Shown here in pieces: positions 7,727 through 15,547 of a DNA stretch of 42,361 nt. The position numbers and the translations under genes are program-made. This stretch comes from Alphaproteobacteria bacterium. GTDB lineage: Bacteria > Pseudomonadota > Alphaproteobacteria > UBA9219 > RGZA01. The DNA lies in assembly GCA_010031785.1 (NCBI GenBank), contig RGZA01000002.1, positions 1-42,361 on the forward strand, written 5' to 3'. A model generated the notes under the pieces. It did not search any database and had not been told where the DNA came from. It saw only the letters and a program-made list of their open reading frames with translations. How positions within the stretch are numbered: position 1 is the stretch's first letter; each line of letters opens with the position of its first letter.

Positions 7727-7751
7727 CCCCCAATAAACAAAGGGGGTTTTA
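7727..7751 (+). terminator. intrinsic terminator after atpI
   Basis: CCCCC (7727-7731) pairs with GGGGG (7742-7746) around a 10-base A-rich loop, directly followed by TTTTATT. It lies 30 bases past the atpI stop. The G run can also pair with the downstream CCCCCC (7755-7760), giving an alternative fold. Confidence 0.65.
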
Positions 7752-7768
7752 TTACCCCCCTTTTCCAA

Positions 7769-7797
7769 TTGACATTCGACGTATTCTTTCCGATAAG
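7769..7797 (+). promoter_or_regulatory. promoter for atpBEF'F
   Basis: TTGACA (7769-7774) matches the -35 consensus perfectly. GATAAG (7792-7797) follows 17 bases later as a -10 box. The atpB ATG is 50 bases downstream. It lies right after the atpI terminator, as expected for a separate transcription unit. Confidence 0.6.
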
Positions 7798-7847
7798 AAG
7801 CGCGGTTTTTCTGATTCAACCCACCTAACTTAACCTGCCCGAGCCGA

Positions 7848-8462
7848 ATGAGTTCACCTCTCCATCAGTTTGAAATCCATACCGTTTTGCCACTTACCGT
7901 GGCCGGATATGATATTTCGTTGACTAATTCGTCCGTATTCATGTTTTTGGCAGTGATCACATCAACCTTGTTTCTTGTGCTTGGCATGAAGAAAAAGGCG
8001 CTTATTCCGGGCCGTTTTCAGGCTGCAGCAGAAATGCTGCATAATAGCGTTGCCAACATTGTCAGCGATACGGCTGGTGAAAATTCCAAGCCCTATTTCC
8101 CGCTGATCTTTTCGATCTTCATTTTCATTCTGTCTTGCAACATGCTGGGCATGATCCCCTACAGCTTTACCGTTACATCGCACATCCTTATTACGGTCAT
8201 CCTTGGCCTGATCGTGTTTTTTGCAGTAACGCTGACCGGTTTTGCGCGGCACGGCCTGCATTTCTTCTCGCTGTTTATTCCGCACGGTACGCCGCTTCTG
8301 CTCGCGGTGGCATCCGGTGGCTTTACCCTGGCATTGCTGCCGCTTCCGGTTTTGATTAATGTTGCGCTTACTGGCTTTGAATTTTTCGTCGCTGGCCTGC
8401 AAGCCTACATTTTTTCAATTCTTGCGGCTGTGTATCTGCACGACGCTCTGGAACTACACTAG
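7848..8462 (+). CDS. atpB: ATP synthase F0 subunit a, with an internal in-frame deletion
   Basis: Subunit a forms the proton half-channels of ATP synthase. The N-terminal HQFEIHTVLPL, the central FSIFIFILSCNMLGMIPYSFT and the C-terminal LQAYIFSILAAVYLHDALELH are all typical. The protein has only 204 residues, whereas family members have about 240-250. After FIPHGTPLLLA the sequence jumps straight to the ASGGFTLALLPL segment. The roughly 40 residues in between normally hold the IELxSYLxRPxSLSxRLxANMxAGH block, including the essential arginine (Arg210 in E. coli). That helix is missing without a frameshift. As written, the protein should not translocate protons. A real deletion or a collapsed assembly are both possible. 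Confidence 0.93.
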   Translation: MSSPLHQFEIHTVLPLTVAGYDISLTNSSVFMFLAVITSTLFLVLGMKKKALIPGRFQAAAEMLHNSVANIVSDTAGENSKPYFPLIFSIFIFILSCNMLGMIPYSFTVTSHILITVILGLIVFFAVTLTGFARHGLHFFSLFIPHGTPLLLAVASGGFTLALLPLPVLINVALTGFEFFVAGLQAYIFSILAAVYLHDALELH

Positions 8463-8495
8463 TTTTTTTTAAACGCATCACTAAAGGAGATCACT

Positions 8496-8726
8496 ATGGA
8501 TGCAAATGCAATGAAACTTCTCGCCGCTGGTATCGCGATGCTTGGCACCTTTGGTGCTGGTATTGGTCTTGGCAACATCTTCTCATCATGGTTGACCGGC
8601 ATTGCCCGCAACCCAGCTGCTGCTAAGCAAATGAGCACCGTTGGCTTCATCGGCTTTGCTGCTACTGAACTCGTGCTGTTGCTCGGCTTCGTTGTATCGA
8701 TGCTTTTGCTGTTCGTTGCAAAATAA
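8496..8726 (+). CDS. atpE: ATP synthase F0 subunit c
   Basis: This 76-residue, two-helix hairpin protein makes the rotating proton ring. The first helix is glycine-rich (GTFGAGIGLGNI near residues 17-28). The polar loop has ARNPAA near 37. The second helix carries the ion-binding glutamate in FAATEL (about residue 58). An AAGGAG ribosome site lies about 9 bases before the ATG. It sits in the usual place between atpB and the b-type subunits. All critical residues are present, in contrast to atpB. Confidence 0.97.
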   Translation: MDANAMKLLAAGIAMLGTFGAGIGLGNIFSSWLTGIARNPAAAKQMSTVGFIGFAATELVLLLGFVVSMLLLFVAK

Positions 8727-8751
8727 GCGATCAGCAACAAACAGGTCAGTG

Positions 8752-9426
8752 ATGCTCAAGCATATTCTTCTTTTATGTGCGGTTGTTTTCTTTGCAATCG
8801 GCGGGGCTAACCTAGCGGATGCAAAACCGCATAAGGTTGCGCCAGTAGTTGCACCTGCAGTTGCAGCAGAACAAGCTGCGCCTGCTGCAATAGCTGGTGA
8901 AAAACCCGATGAGACACACCACGAAGAAGAGGCAACTGGCCTGCCGCAGATGGATGTCAGCCGCTTTCCCGGGCAAATCTTCTGGCTCGTCATTACCTTC
9001 ATCATGACGTACCTTTTGATGAAGCATGTGGCGCTGCCGGGCGTTGAACGCACGCTTGAAATACGCGAAAAGCGTATCTCGGCGGATATTGGCGGCTCGA
9101 AAGCAAAGAACGAGGCTGCCAAACATCTGATGGCGGAATATCAGGCACGCCTTGCCAAGGCACGCTCGGATGCACAAAGTGCAACCCGCGCTGTGACGGA
9201 AGAAAATGCGCAAACGGCTGCCGCAGCGCTGCAAGCGCAAACGGCCAAGGTCCATGCGGATATTCAATCAGCGGATGCGCGCATTCTTGCTGAAAAGAAT
9301 AAAGCAATCACTGCGCTGGATAAGGAAGTAGTGAGCGTTGTGGCGGCACTGGTTAAATCGGTTGCCAATATCGCACCTTCTTCTGCCGATATTGAATCGG
9401 CATTGAAGAAAGTAAGGGGCGTTTAA
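8752..9426 (+). CDS. atpF': ATP synthase F0 subunit b'
   Basis: This is the b' stator subunit, which pairs with b to link F0 to F1. The 224 residues start with a hydrophobic leader (MLKHILLLCAVVFFAIG) and an Ala/Pro/His-rich linker of about 45 residues. A transmembrane segment (QIFWLVITFIMTYLL, about 73-90) follows, then a long Ala/Glu/Lys-rich coiled coil. I place the start at the ATG at 8752, 25 bases after atpE. The frame extends back into atpE, but that part is a shadow. The extended N-terminus looks like a signal peptide, as in several alphaproteobacterial b' subunits. Separate b and b' genes are a hallmark of Alphaproteobacteria, cyanobacteria and relatives. Confidence 0.92.
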   Translation: MLKHILLLCAVVFFAIGGANLADAKPHKVAPVVAPAVAAEQAAPAAIAGEKPDETHHEEEATGLPQMDVSRFPGQIFWLVITFIMTYLLMKHVALPGVERTLEIREKRISADIGGSKAKNEAAKHLMAEYQARLAKARSDAQSATRAVTEENAQTAAAALQAQTAKVHADIQSADARILAEKNKAITALDKEVVSVVAALVKSVANIAPSSADIESALKKVRGV

Positions 9427-9429
9427 ACC

Positions 9430-9930
9430 ATGCAAGAACTCCTTCATGATCCAACAATATGGTTTGCGGTTTCCTTTGCTATCTTTCTGGTCATTGTCTG
9501 GAAAGCTGGCGGCAAGGCAATTGCTGGCGCGCTTGATAATTACGGCGAAAAAGTAAAAAACGAACTTGAACAGGCGGCTGCGCTGCACGCAGAAGCCGCG
9601 CAATTGCTCGCTGAAACACAAGCCAAGCATAATAACGCATTCAAGGAATCGGATGCGATTATTGCGCGCGCTGAAGAACAGGCCCGTTTGCTTCAAGCCC
9701 AGGCAGAAAAAGATCTCGAAACCACACTTAAACGCCGCGAACAACAAGCGCTTGACCGCATTCAAGTGCTGCAGGAACAAGCCGCTACTGAAATTCGTGC
9801 TCAAGCCGTGGATGTTGCACTCAAAGCCGCTGAAGCTCTCTTGCGCACTAATCTTGGCGCAGAGCACGATAACAAGCTGATCGAACAGCAAACGGCGGAT
9901 ATGGCTAAAGCCCTTAAAAACGTCGCTTAA
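9430..9930 (+). CDS. atpF: ATP synthase F0 subunit b
   Basis: Subunit b is the second stator stalk component. The 166 residues have one N-terminal transmembrane helix (TIWFAVSFAIFLVIVW, about 8-24). An uninterrupted Ala/Gln/Glu-rich coiled coil follows, with a typical ERRE-like KRREQQALDRI stretch near 98. It starts 3 bases after b'. This is the last F0 gene; the F1 genes (atpHAGDC) are not in the window, which matches the split operon of Alphaproteobacteria. Confidence 0.95.
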   Translation: MQELLHDPTIWFAVSFAIFLVIVWKAGGKAIAGALDNYGEKVKNELEQAAALHAEAAQLLAETQAKHNNAFKESDAIIARAEEQARLLQAQAEKDLETTLKRREQQALDRIQVLQEQAATEIRAQAVDVALKAAEALLRTNLGAEHDNKLIEQQTADMAKALKNVA

Positions 9931-10002
9931 TCGTTTCGTTTACAATATTTTGGCGAAAACCACCCTTCCAAGACAACCCCTGCGTGTGCTAGGCTTTTGG
10001 CC

Positions 10003-10806
10003 ATGGCACATATCATCTTTAAAACCTCCAAGCAGAAGATCGCCGCGCCGATTCCAGCGGCTGTTTTAAATGATGGCACCGCTACCATCCAGCCAATCGT
10101 GATGGATTTTACAAAAAACCGCAGCATGCTGTTTTCTTCAAAAATTCTACTCATCGCATTTGCTACGCTTGCATCCTTTTTCATCGCCAGCCTCTTTGCC
10201 TTGTTTGTGCTCACCGAACAACTCAATGGCCTGTGGCGCGAAGTACAAACCTTGCGCAACACACCTGCGATCATCGTTGCTAAAAAAGAAGAAACAAAAA
10301 TTGAACCCGAAGCAGCATTTCCGGCTACCACCCTCACCCCACTGCCCAGCAAATCATTGATCATCGGGACGGATTTTCAGGCAACAAAATCAGAAAAGAA
10401 GGTCGATCTTGTGCCGATGCTGCAGCGCCTACCGCTTTATGGTAAGCCTGCAAAGACCACAACATCACACGGTAATTCTCAGGGCAGTTTTATCCAAGTT
10501 CAAACCGCGCCAGAGCTTTCCAAATCCGCCAGCCTTCAGCAACAGGCAGATGATGCCTTGGCATCTGGCAATACGGAAAAGGCGATTGAGCTTTATATAA
10601 AGGCAGTCAAAATCAGCCCGCGCGATCTAAGCTTGCGCAGCAATTGCGTGGCGCTCTTGCTTGAACAAGCGCGTTTTTACGATGAACATCAGGAACGCGC
10701 GCAAGCGCTCACCGCCTATAAAAAAGCGCAAACCCTGTGGCAAGGTGATAATGAAACCGCGCGCGGCATCAAGGCGCGCATTGCTTACTTAGAAGCGAAG
10801 CAATAA
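10003..10806 (+). CDS. single-pass membrane protein with a C-terminal TPR region
   Basis: The 267 residues have a short cytoplasmic part, one transmembrane helix (about 45-72, ILLIAFATLASFFIASLFAL) and a Pro/Lys-rich linker. A TPR-like C-terminus contains ADDALASGNTEKAIELYIKAV near 180 and a second repeat with ALTAYKKAQTLWQGD near 240. TPR proteins of this shape (MshN-type) occur in MSHA pilus loci. This gene is convergent with the pilus-like cluster at 10967-18522, so an MshN-like role is plausible but inferred. The ATG at 10003 is preferred over a TTG two codons earlier. Confidence 0.75.
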   Translation: MAHIIFKTSKQKIAAPIPAAVLNDGTATIQPIVMDFTKNRSMLFSSKILLIAFATLASFFIASLFALFVLTEQLNGLWREVQTLRNTPAIIVAKKEETKIEPEAAFPATTLTPLPSKSLIIGTDFQATKSEKKVDLVPMLQRLPLYGKPAKTTTSHGNSQGSFIQVQTAPELSKSASLQQQADDALASGNTEKAIELYIKAVKISPRDLSLRSNCVALLLEQARFYDEHQERAQALTAYKKAQTLWQGDNETARGIKARIAYLEAKQ

Positions 10807-10837
10807 TCACAGCATCTTTCAATAATCTCTAATGCAA

Positions 10838-10940
10838 AGCGTCATTGCGAGGAGGCCTTTAGGCCGACGCGGCAATCCAACTGAAGGACAAGAAGCAAAA
10901 ATGGATTGCCACGCTCCCTGCGGTCGCTCGCAATGACGCT
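10838..10940. repeat. 103-bp imperfect palindromic repeat (MITE-like)
   Basis: AGCGTCATTGCGAG (10838-10851) is exactly repeated in inverse at 10927-10940. Inside it, GGCAATCCA (10871-10879) is inverted at 10902-10910 as TGGATTGCC. The CGTCATTGCGAGG...GGCAATCCA pattern belongs to short palindromic repeats found in many proteobacterial genomes. It lies between two convergent genes, encodes nothing, and could act as a bidirectional 3' end structure. Confidence 0.75.
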
Positions 10941-10966
10941 TCTAATCATATGGATTAGTTGACATA

Positions 10967-12250
10967 CTATAGCGCAGGCTTCACCAGATTCAGCGTGATC
11001 TGCTGCTCGACTTTGCCATTCTGCCATTGCACCTCAACCGATTGCGGCGATACATCAAGCAGCGTGAGGTGATTTTTTATAATGCCCGGCACATGCTTTT
11101 CGCCATTGATCCACACCACCCAATCCTGCGGGCTGTTATAAATCACGGCATCGAGTTTTAGCTCAGGTGGTACAGGCAGCGGTGGCTCTATCTTCGTCAT
11201 TGGCTTCACCGGCTCCATCGCCAAGGATGGCACGCTATGCACCTGTGCGGCAGGTTCATCTACTTTTGTTAAAATAGACATGCCGCTAAAAATTCCTGCA
11301 CCACCAAATACAATCAACACCCATAGCGCAATCTGCTTTTTCATGCCGCCATCACGGCGCTGACGCAACCATGGCGGATCAATCGGCATAGCTGCATGCT
11401 TGGCGCGAGCAACGACATGCAGCCATGCAATATCCGCGCTCCATTCCGGGGGAACAGTTTCAACCGTTGGCGTTGCAATTGCAATTACCTGCACATTCAA
11501 CGCCGCGATTGATGGCTCTGCGCCGATATCTTGCAAATAATCGGCGACATACAACCGCGGATTAACATCCGCCAGCGCAGCATCAATGCGCGGCAGGTAA
11601 TCGCGCATTTCGCGAATATGCGCAGCAATGCGCGGTGTGAGTTCATGTATTCCAAGGTTGGGCACACACTCCACATGGCTGCGCGTGAAGACAAGCTTAC
11701 CTTCCTTGAACACCATCTGGCGCAAGCCAAAACTTTCACACAATACATTCACAAACGCCCAGCCAGTTTTTGGCATCACCGAAACCTGCCCGGCACAATC
11801 AAACCATTCGGTTGCAAAGAATGACAAAGGCTCAATCGGGTTCATCACATGACGAATGCGATCAAACACCGCTTGCAACCATGGCTCTTCATCACTTGCG
11901 GCATAAAAAGCTTTCCATATGCCCGTGGTCTTATCATGAACACAGCGCGCTGTTTCAAGCTCTGCCTTGGGGAAATAATGTGCGCCTTGCCGCTGCATGA
12001 TGCTTTTGCGTGCCCATGGGCTGACGGGTGGCAGATCCGCCATGCGTATATCAAGCTGCGTGGTTTCAACTACGATTTTTAAAGGATAAAACGGATAGCG
12101 CTTTAATGCGCCCAGAAGCGTTTCAAAAAACTGTGGACTGTTATAAGGAAGGATCCAGCTGGTTTCGATATCATTGCTGTTGACCAGCATAAGCACTGCC
12201 GCCCGTGGGCTAAGCAAAAGGGTGAATCGTGTTACACCACAAAAATTCAT
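10967..12250 (-). CDS. pilus/secretion assembly protein: GspL/MshI-like part fused to a GspC/PilP-like C-terminus
   Basis: This 427-residue protein has a cytoplasmic N-terminal part of about 300 residues with no clear enzyme motif. A single transmembrane helix (KKQIALWVLIVFGGAGIFSG, near 305) and a proline-rich periplasmic linker follow. The C-terminal domain reads LDAVIYNSPQDWVVWINGEK and resembles the HR/PilP-type domain of GspC, MshK or PilP proteins. The layout suggests one inner-membrane platform protein doing the work of a GspL-like cytoplasmic adaptor and a GspC-like secretin contact. It overlaps gspF by 4 bases (ATGA) and is the last gene of the pilus cluster. The N-terminal assignment rests on topology and context. 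Confidence 0.65.
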   Translation of the reverse strand: MNFCGVTRFTLLLSPRAAVLMLVNSNDIETSWILPYNSPQFFETLLGALKRYPFYPLKIVVETTQLDIRMADLPPVSPWARKSIMQRQGAHYFPKAELETARCVHDKTTGIWKAFYAASDEEPWLQAVFDRIRHVMNPIEPLSFFATEWFDCAGQVSVMPKTGWAFVNVLCESFGLRQMVFKEGKLVFTRSHVECVPNLGIHELTPRIAAHIREMRDYLPRIDAALADVNPRLYVADYLQDIGAEPSIAALNVQVIAIATPTVETVPPEWSADIAWLHVVARAKHAAMPIDPPWLRQRRDGGMKKQIALWVLIVFGGAGIFSGMSILTKVDEPAAQVHSVPSLAMEPVKPMTKIEPPLPVPPELKLDAVIYNSPQDWVVWINGEKHVPGIIKNHLTLLDVSPQSVEVQWQNGKVEQQITLNLVKPAL

Positions 12251-13452
12251 GCCGCCACCATATGACTAATGCCACGATAGAGCGGCACCATCACGCCACT
12301 CACCATCAGGATGAGGATCAAGCCTACCGCAAGAGTGATAAATAGACTACTAATTTTGAGCAGCTGGTCGAGCGCCTGCTGGCTCTCATCCTGATACACG
12401 CTTGAAATGTGGCGCAGGCTCTCGCTCATTTTACCGCTATCTTCGCCAATTTTAAGAATGCGCACGACATAGGCAGGGATCAGCAATTGTTTGGTTAACA
12501 CACTACTCAGCCCCTGCCCGCTACTCACATCCGCTGCTACATTGCGCAGGGATACCACCATCGCGCTATTACCCGTTAAGGTTGGCAACAGTAAAAGCGC
12601 ATCCATCATCGGCACGCCGCTGCCCAGCATGGCAGCAAACACATGCGTGATCTGCGCTAACTCCACTTTGCTGCATAGCGGCCCAATCACGGGTAATGAT
12701 AAAAACAAACCATCAAAAAACTGCGCGATATCGGTATGGATTTTTTTAATGAGCGGCAGGAAGACAGCGATAATACCCAATGCCAGTGCCGCACATACCA
12801 CCAGCGCGCCAAGGACTTTCATGCCCCATAATAAAATGACGGACGATAGTGGCAACGTCTCCCCGATCATATCCAGCAGCTGGACAATCTGCGGCACTGC
12901 CACCGTCATCAATACAATCACTGCCGTGCCAGCCAGCAGCATCTGTAAAATCGGATAGGACAAAGCGCGTTTGAGTTTTTCATTAAAGCTATGCTTCCAA
13001 CTTAGGCTCTCATGCAAAAACCCAAGTGCCTCCGAAATTTTTCCGGTATTTTCTCCCGCATTCAACAACAACGGAAATAGCGCATCAAATTGCATCCCCG
13101 GCGCTGCAAAGGCTGAGGAAAGGCTCATCCCGCCGGTAATATGCTGCACAACGCGCGTAACCTGCTGGCGTACTGTTGCGGGCAATGCCGGCAATACATC
13201 CTCAAGCGCAGTGTGAACCGGCACACCCGCCTTGGTCAGCATCACGAGATGTCGGCACAGCAACACTTGTTCGGGCAATTGCATGGCGCGTTCAAAAAAA
13301 CGATGCTGCGTTTTATCCCTGCTGCGGCAATCAATCAGGTTCAGGCCCTGCTGATGCAACTTGGCAAATAATTCATTTTCGTTGGCGGCAAGGCTTTCGC
13401 CCTTATTCATTGTGCCGTGTTGATCAACCGCGCGGTATGCATAATTCGGCAT
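12247..13452 (-). CDS. gspF: type II secretion/type IV pilus inner-membrane platform protein GspF/PilC
   Basis: The protein has 401 residues and two copies of the T2SSF domain. It starts with the typical YAYRAVDQHGTMNKGE. The first repeat includes LPEQVLLCRHLVMLTKAGVP, and the second has ELAQITHVFAAMLGSGVPMMDAL. Three hydrophobic segments lie near 170, 215 and 375, the last ending LILILMVSGVMVPLYR. It anchors the assembly ATPase to the inner membrane. The ATG shares one base with the gspE stop, so the two are translationally coupled. This gene is intact, unlike the gspE and prepilin genes upstream. Confidence 0.93.
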   Translation of the reverse strand: MPNYAYRAVDQHGTMNKGESLAANENELFAKLHQQGLNLIDCRSRDKTQHRFFERAMQLPEQVLLCRHLVMLTKAGVPVHTALEDVLPALPATVRQQVTRVVQHITGGMSLSSAFAAPGMQFDALFPLLLNAGENTGKISEALGFLHESLSWKHSFNEKLKRALSYPILQMLLAGTAVIVLMTVAVPQIVQLLDMIGETLPLSSVILLWGMKVLGALVVCAALALGIIAVFLPLIKKIHTDIAQFFDGLFLSLPVIGPLCSKVELAQITHVFAAMLGSGVPMMDALLLLPTLTGNSAMVVSLRNVAADVSSGQGLSSVLTKQLLIPAYVVRILKIGEDSGKMSESLRHISSVYQDESQQALDQLLKISSLFITLAVGLILILMVSGVMVPLYRGISHMVAA

Positions 13453-14963
13453 TATATACCTGCCGCATCATGAATGAGATCAACTTCGGCCATCAGACTT
13501 TCAAGGCTGATCATGCCTGCCGCCAGTTTTGCAACACCGTCCTGTGCCATGCTGATAAAGCCTTTGGCCCGCGCGCATTTTAACAACTGCGCACGTGTGG
13601 CACCCTGCACCACCAGCTCATCCATCTCGCCATCAATGGGCAAGACTTCGGAGATCACCATACGTCCCTTGTACCCCGTATGATCACAGACCACGCAGCC
13701 GCGCGGATGTCCAACCGTATGCGGCAAATGCACACTATCTGCCAAAACTGCTTTTAATTGCGCATCTGGCGCGCGCATCTGCTTGCACGCTGCGCACAAT
13801 ACACGCACTAAACGCTGCGCGACGGTTGCAGTAATATTTCCCGACATCAATCCCGGTGACAGACCAAATTCGCGCAAGCGCGGGAACACGCCAAAACTAT
13901 CCTGCGTATGCAAGGTTGTGAAAACCTGGCTTCCGGTCATCGCAGCGCGCAGCGCCATTTGCGCTGTATCGGTATCGCGAATTTCACCGATCAATAACAC
14001 ATCGGGATCTTGGCGCAATACCGCACGCACCCCTTCAGCAAAGCTAAGCCCAAATTGTTCACGCACCTGCGTCTGGCGAATACCATCAAGCTGATATTCA
14101 ATCGGATCTTCCAGCGTTCTGATACTTCGTGTCTGATGATCAAGCAGGCGCAACAGCGCATAAAGCGTTGTGGTTTTTCCAGAACCCACAGGGCCCGTCA
14201 GCACCACCATGCCATCAGGGCGTAAGCACAAACGCCGCAGCAATTTTTCCTGCGGCGCGCTAAAGCCGAGTTTTTCAAGTGGCAACAATGCCCGCGCCTG
14301 ATCCAACAAGCGAATGACAATATTTTCGCCATGCTGCGTTGGCAAAATTGACACGCGGAAATCAACATTTTTATGCGCGATGTTTAGATGAAAGCGCCCA
14401 TCCTGAATATTGCGGCTATCAACAATATCCATCCCTGCCAGCACCTTGATGCGCTGTGCAAGGCGCGGCCATGATACACGATGCAACAGGCTTAGCGTTT
14501 TTAATAGCCCATCAATACGCACACGAATGCGCACGCTTTTTTCTTCTGGCTCAAGATGAATATCCGATGCACCGATTGCAACGGCTTCGGCAAGCAATGC
14601 TTCAACTGTTGCAATCACCGGGTGGGCATCATTGGCATCGAGCCCCAGCATTTTTTCTGAGGGCGCGATGATTTCCTGCTCCATCTCGCTCAGATGCTGT
14701 TTGAAATTTTCCACCCCGCCATAGGCCAGCATAATGAAATGTGCAACATCATCGGGCGCAGCGATAAAAAAACGCAAGGGAATATGCGCAGGCACTACGC
14801 GCTTGATCTGATCGGTGATGCGAATATCAAGCGGGTCGGCCATTGCGATACACAATTGCGCCTCTTCATCGATGGAAAAACCAACCGCTTTCCAACGTTG
14901 TGCGGTGTCCTTATCCCAAAAACTTAGTACATCTTCATCAGGCAAATAATGGCTCAACTGCAC
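13452..14963 (-). CDS. gspE: GspE/PilB-type assembly ATPase, main part downstream of an in-frame stop
   Basis: This is the motor ATPase for pilin polymerisation. The 503 residues carry Walker A GPVGSGKTTTLYALL near 257, an Asp-box and Walker B region (VLLIGEIRDTDTAQMALRAA near 323), a His-box TGSQVFTTLHTQDS and a tetracysteine zinc site (CAAC near 394, CVVC near 425). The GTG start at 14963 has no good ribosome site. In the same frame upstream lies the fragment at 14988-15188, separated only by a TAA. Joined, they give a normal 578-residue GspE with its N-terminal domain. I read this as the body of one gene interrupted by a nonsense codon. Confidence 0.85.
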   Translation of the reverse strand: MQLSHYLPDEDVLSFWDKDTAQRWKAVGFSIDEEAQLCIAMADPLDIRITDQIKRVVPAHIPLRFFIAAPDDVAHFIMLAYGGVENFKQHLSEMEQEIIAPSEKMLGLDANDAHPVIATVEALLAEAVAIGASDIHLEPEEKSVRIRVRIDGLLKTLSLLHRVSWPRLAQRIKVLAGMDIVDSRNIQDGRFHLNIAHKNVDFRVSILPTQHGENIVIRLLDQARALLPLEKLGFSAPQEKLLRRLCLRPDGMVVLTGPVGSGKTTTLYALLRLLDHQTRSIRTLEDPIEYQLDGIRQTQVREQFGLSFAEGVRAVLRQDPDVLLIGEIRDTDTAQMALRAAMTGSQVFTTLHTQDSFGVFPRLREFGLSPGLMSGNITATVAQRLVRVLCAACKQMRAPDAQLKAVLADSVHLPHTVGHPRGCVVCDHTGYKGRMVISEVLPIDGEMDELVVQGATRAQLLKCARAKGFISMAQDGVAKLAAGMISLESLMAEVDLIHDAAGI

Positions 14964-14987
14964 GGCCGCAATGCCCGTCTGCGCGCT

Positions 14988-15188
14988 TTATGCTTCAAGC
15001 AACTGGCTTTCTTTAACAAAGCGCAGTTTAATCAGCACACGGCCAAGCAAATCCGCATGTTGTTTTTGCTCATGCAGCGCAAGGCGCAATTGATCCTCAT
15101 TAAGCATATCATGCGCACACAGCCATTCGCCGAGCAACATGCGCACCTTCGGTTGTACATCAGGGAAAGGAACAATTTTTACTTCCAT
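14988..15188 (-). pseudogene. gspE: N-terminal domain fragment of GspE/PilB, cut off by a TAA
   Basis: The 66 residues match the T2SSE N-terminal domain (LGEWLCAHDMLNEDQLRLAL followed by LLGRVLIKLRFVKESQLLEA). The TAA at 14988-14990 replaces what is usually a leucine in the LLEAL-x-x-QTGI motif. The reading frame continues as SAQTGIAAVQLSHYL into the main ATPase body. Its ATG overlaps the stop of the prepilin gene's second frame by 10 bases, supporting this as the true gspE start. One base change (TTA to TAA) would explain the break. Readthrough, real pseudogenisation or an assembly error are the alternatives. Confidence 0.75.
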
Positions 15189-15547
15189 TCGGTCTCACAT
15201 GGCTTATTGCCGAGATAGGTTACAAGCGCATTGCGATCAAAATAAAGCATCACATCATCAAACGGGTCTGCCCCTTGCGCAGGCAACGCAGCTACAAATT
15301 GTGTATTATCCTTACCACGCGCATTACATCGCTCTGCACCCGTTTGATCAGCAATTGAACAAGTTGGAACAGTGTTCGGAAATGGCAAGCGCTCAATGTT
15401 AATGTCACTTTGCTGCACATTCACATAGGCTCCACGCCCATTTGCGCCATGACTCAAGCAAACCAAGGGAGCAAAATGGCAAATGCCCAACCGCGTGTTC
15501 ACATGCCGCGCAAGATGGCGGATTGTCCCTAGTATCGCCGCGCACAA
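15179..15547 (-). pseudogene. C-terminal part of the second prepilin, shifted frame
   Basis: This frame encodes the rest of the prepilin that begins at 15812. Its last roughly 85 residues (from GRGAYVNVQQSDINI to NKPCETEWK) look like a minor-pilin globular domain with paired cysteines (PTCSIADQTGAERC). No start codon is expected here. The frame switches by one base near 15430-15450, where the upstream frame runs into unlikely Trp- and Cys-rich sequence. It ends overlapping the gspE ATG, as expected for the natural end of the gene. Confidence 0.65.

Noticed and set aside
8641-8751. Earlier start for the b' subunit inside atpE
   Set aside because: The extra residues are a Ser/Cys/Leu-rich frame-shifted reading of atpE. 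The ATG at 8752 begins a proper membrane leader.
9268-9891. 207-codon open frame on the minus strand opposite atpF' and atpF
   Set aside because: It is Cys/Phe-rich antisense sequence of coiled-coil genes, a typical shadow frame.
13176-13583. Plus-strand frame across the gspE/gspF junction
   Set aside because: Antisense to two recognised genes, with no homology or ribosome site.
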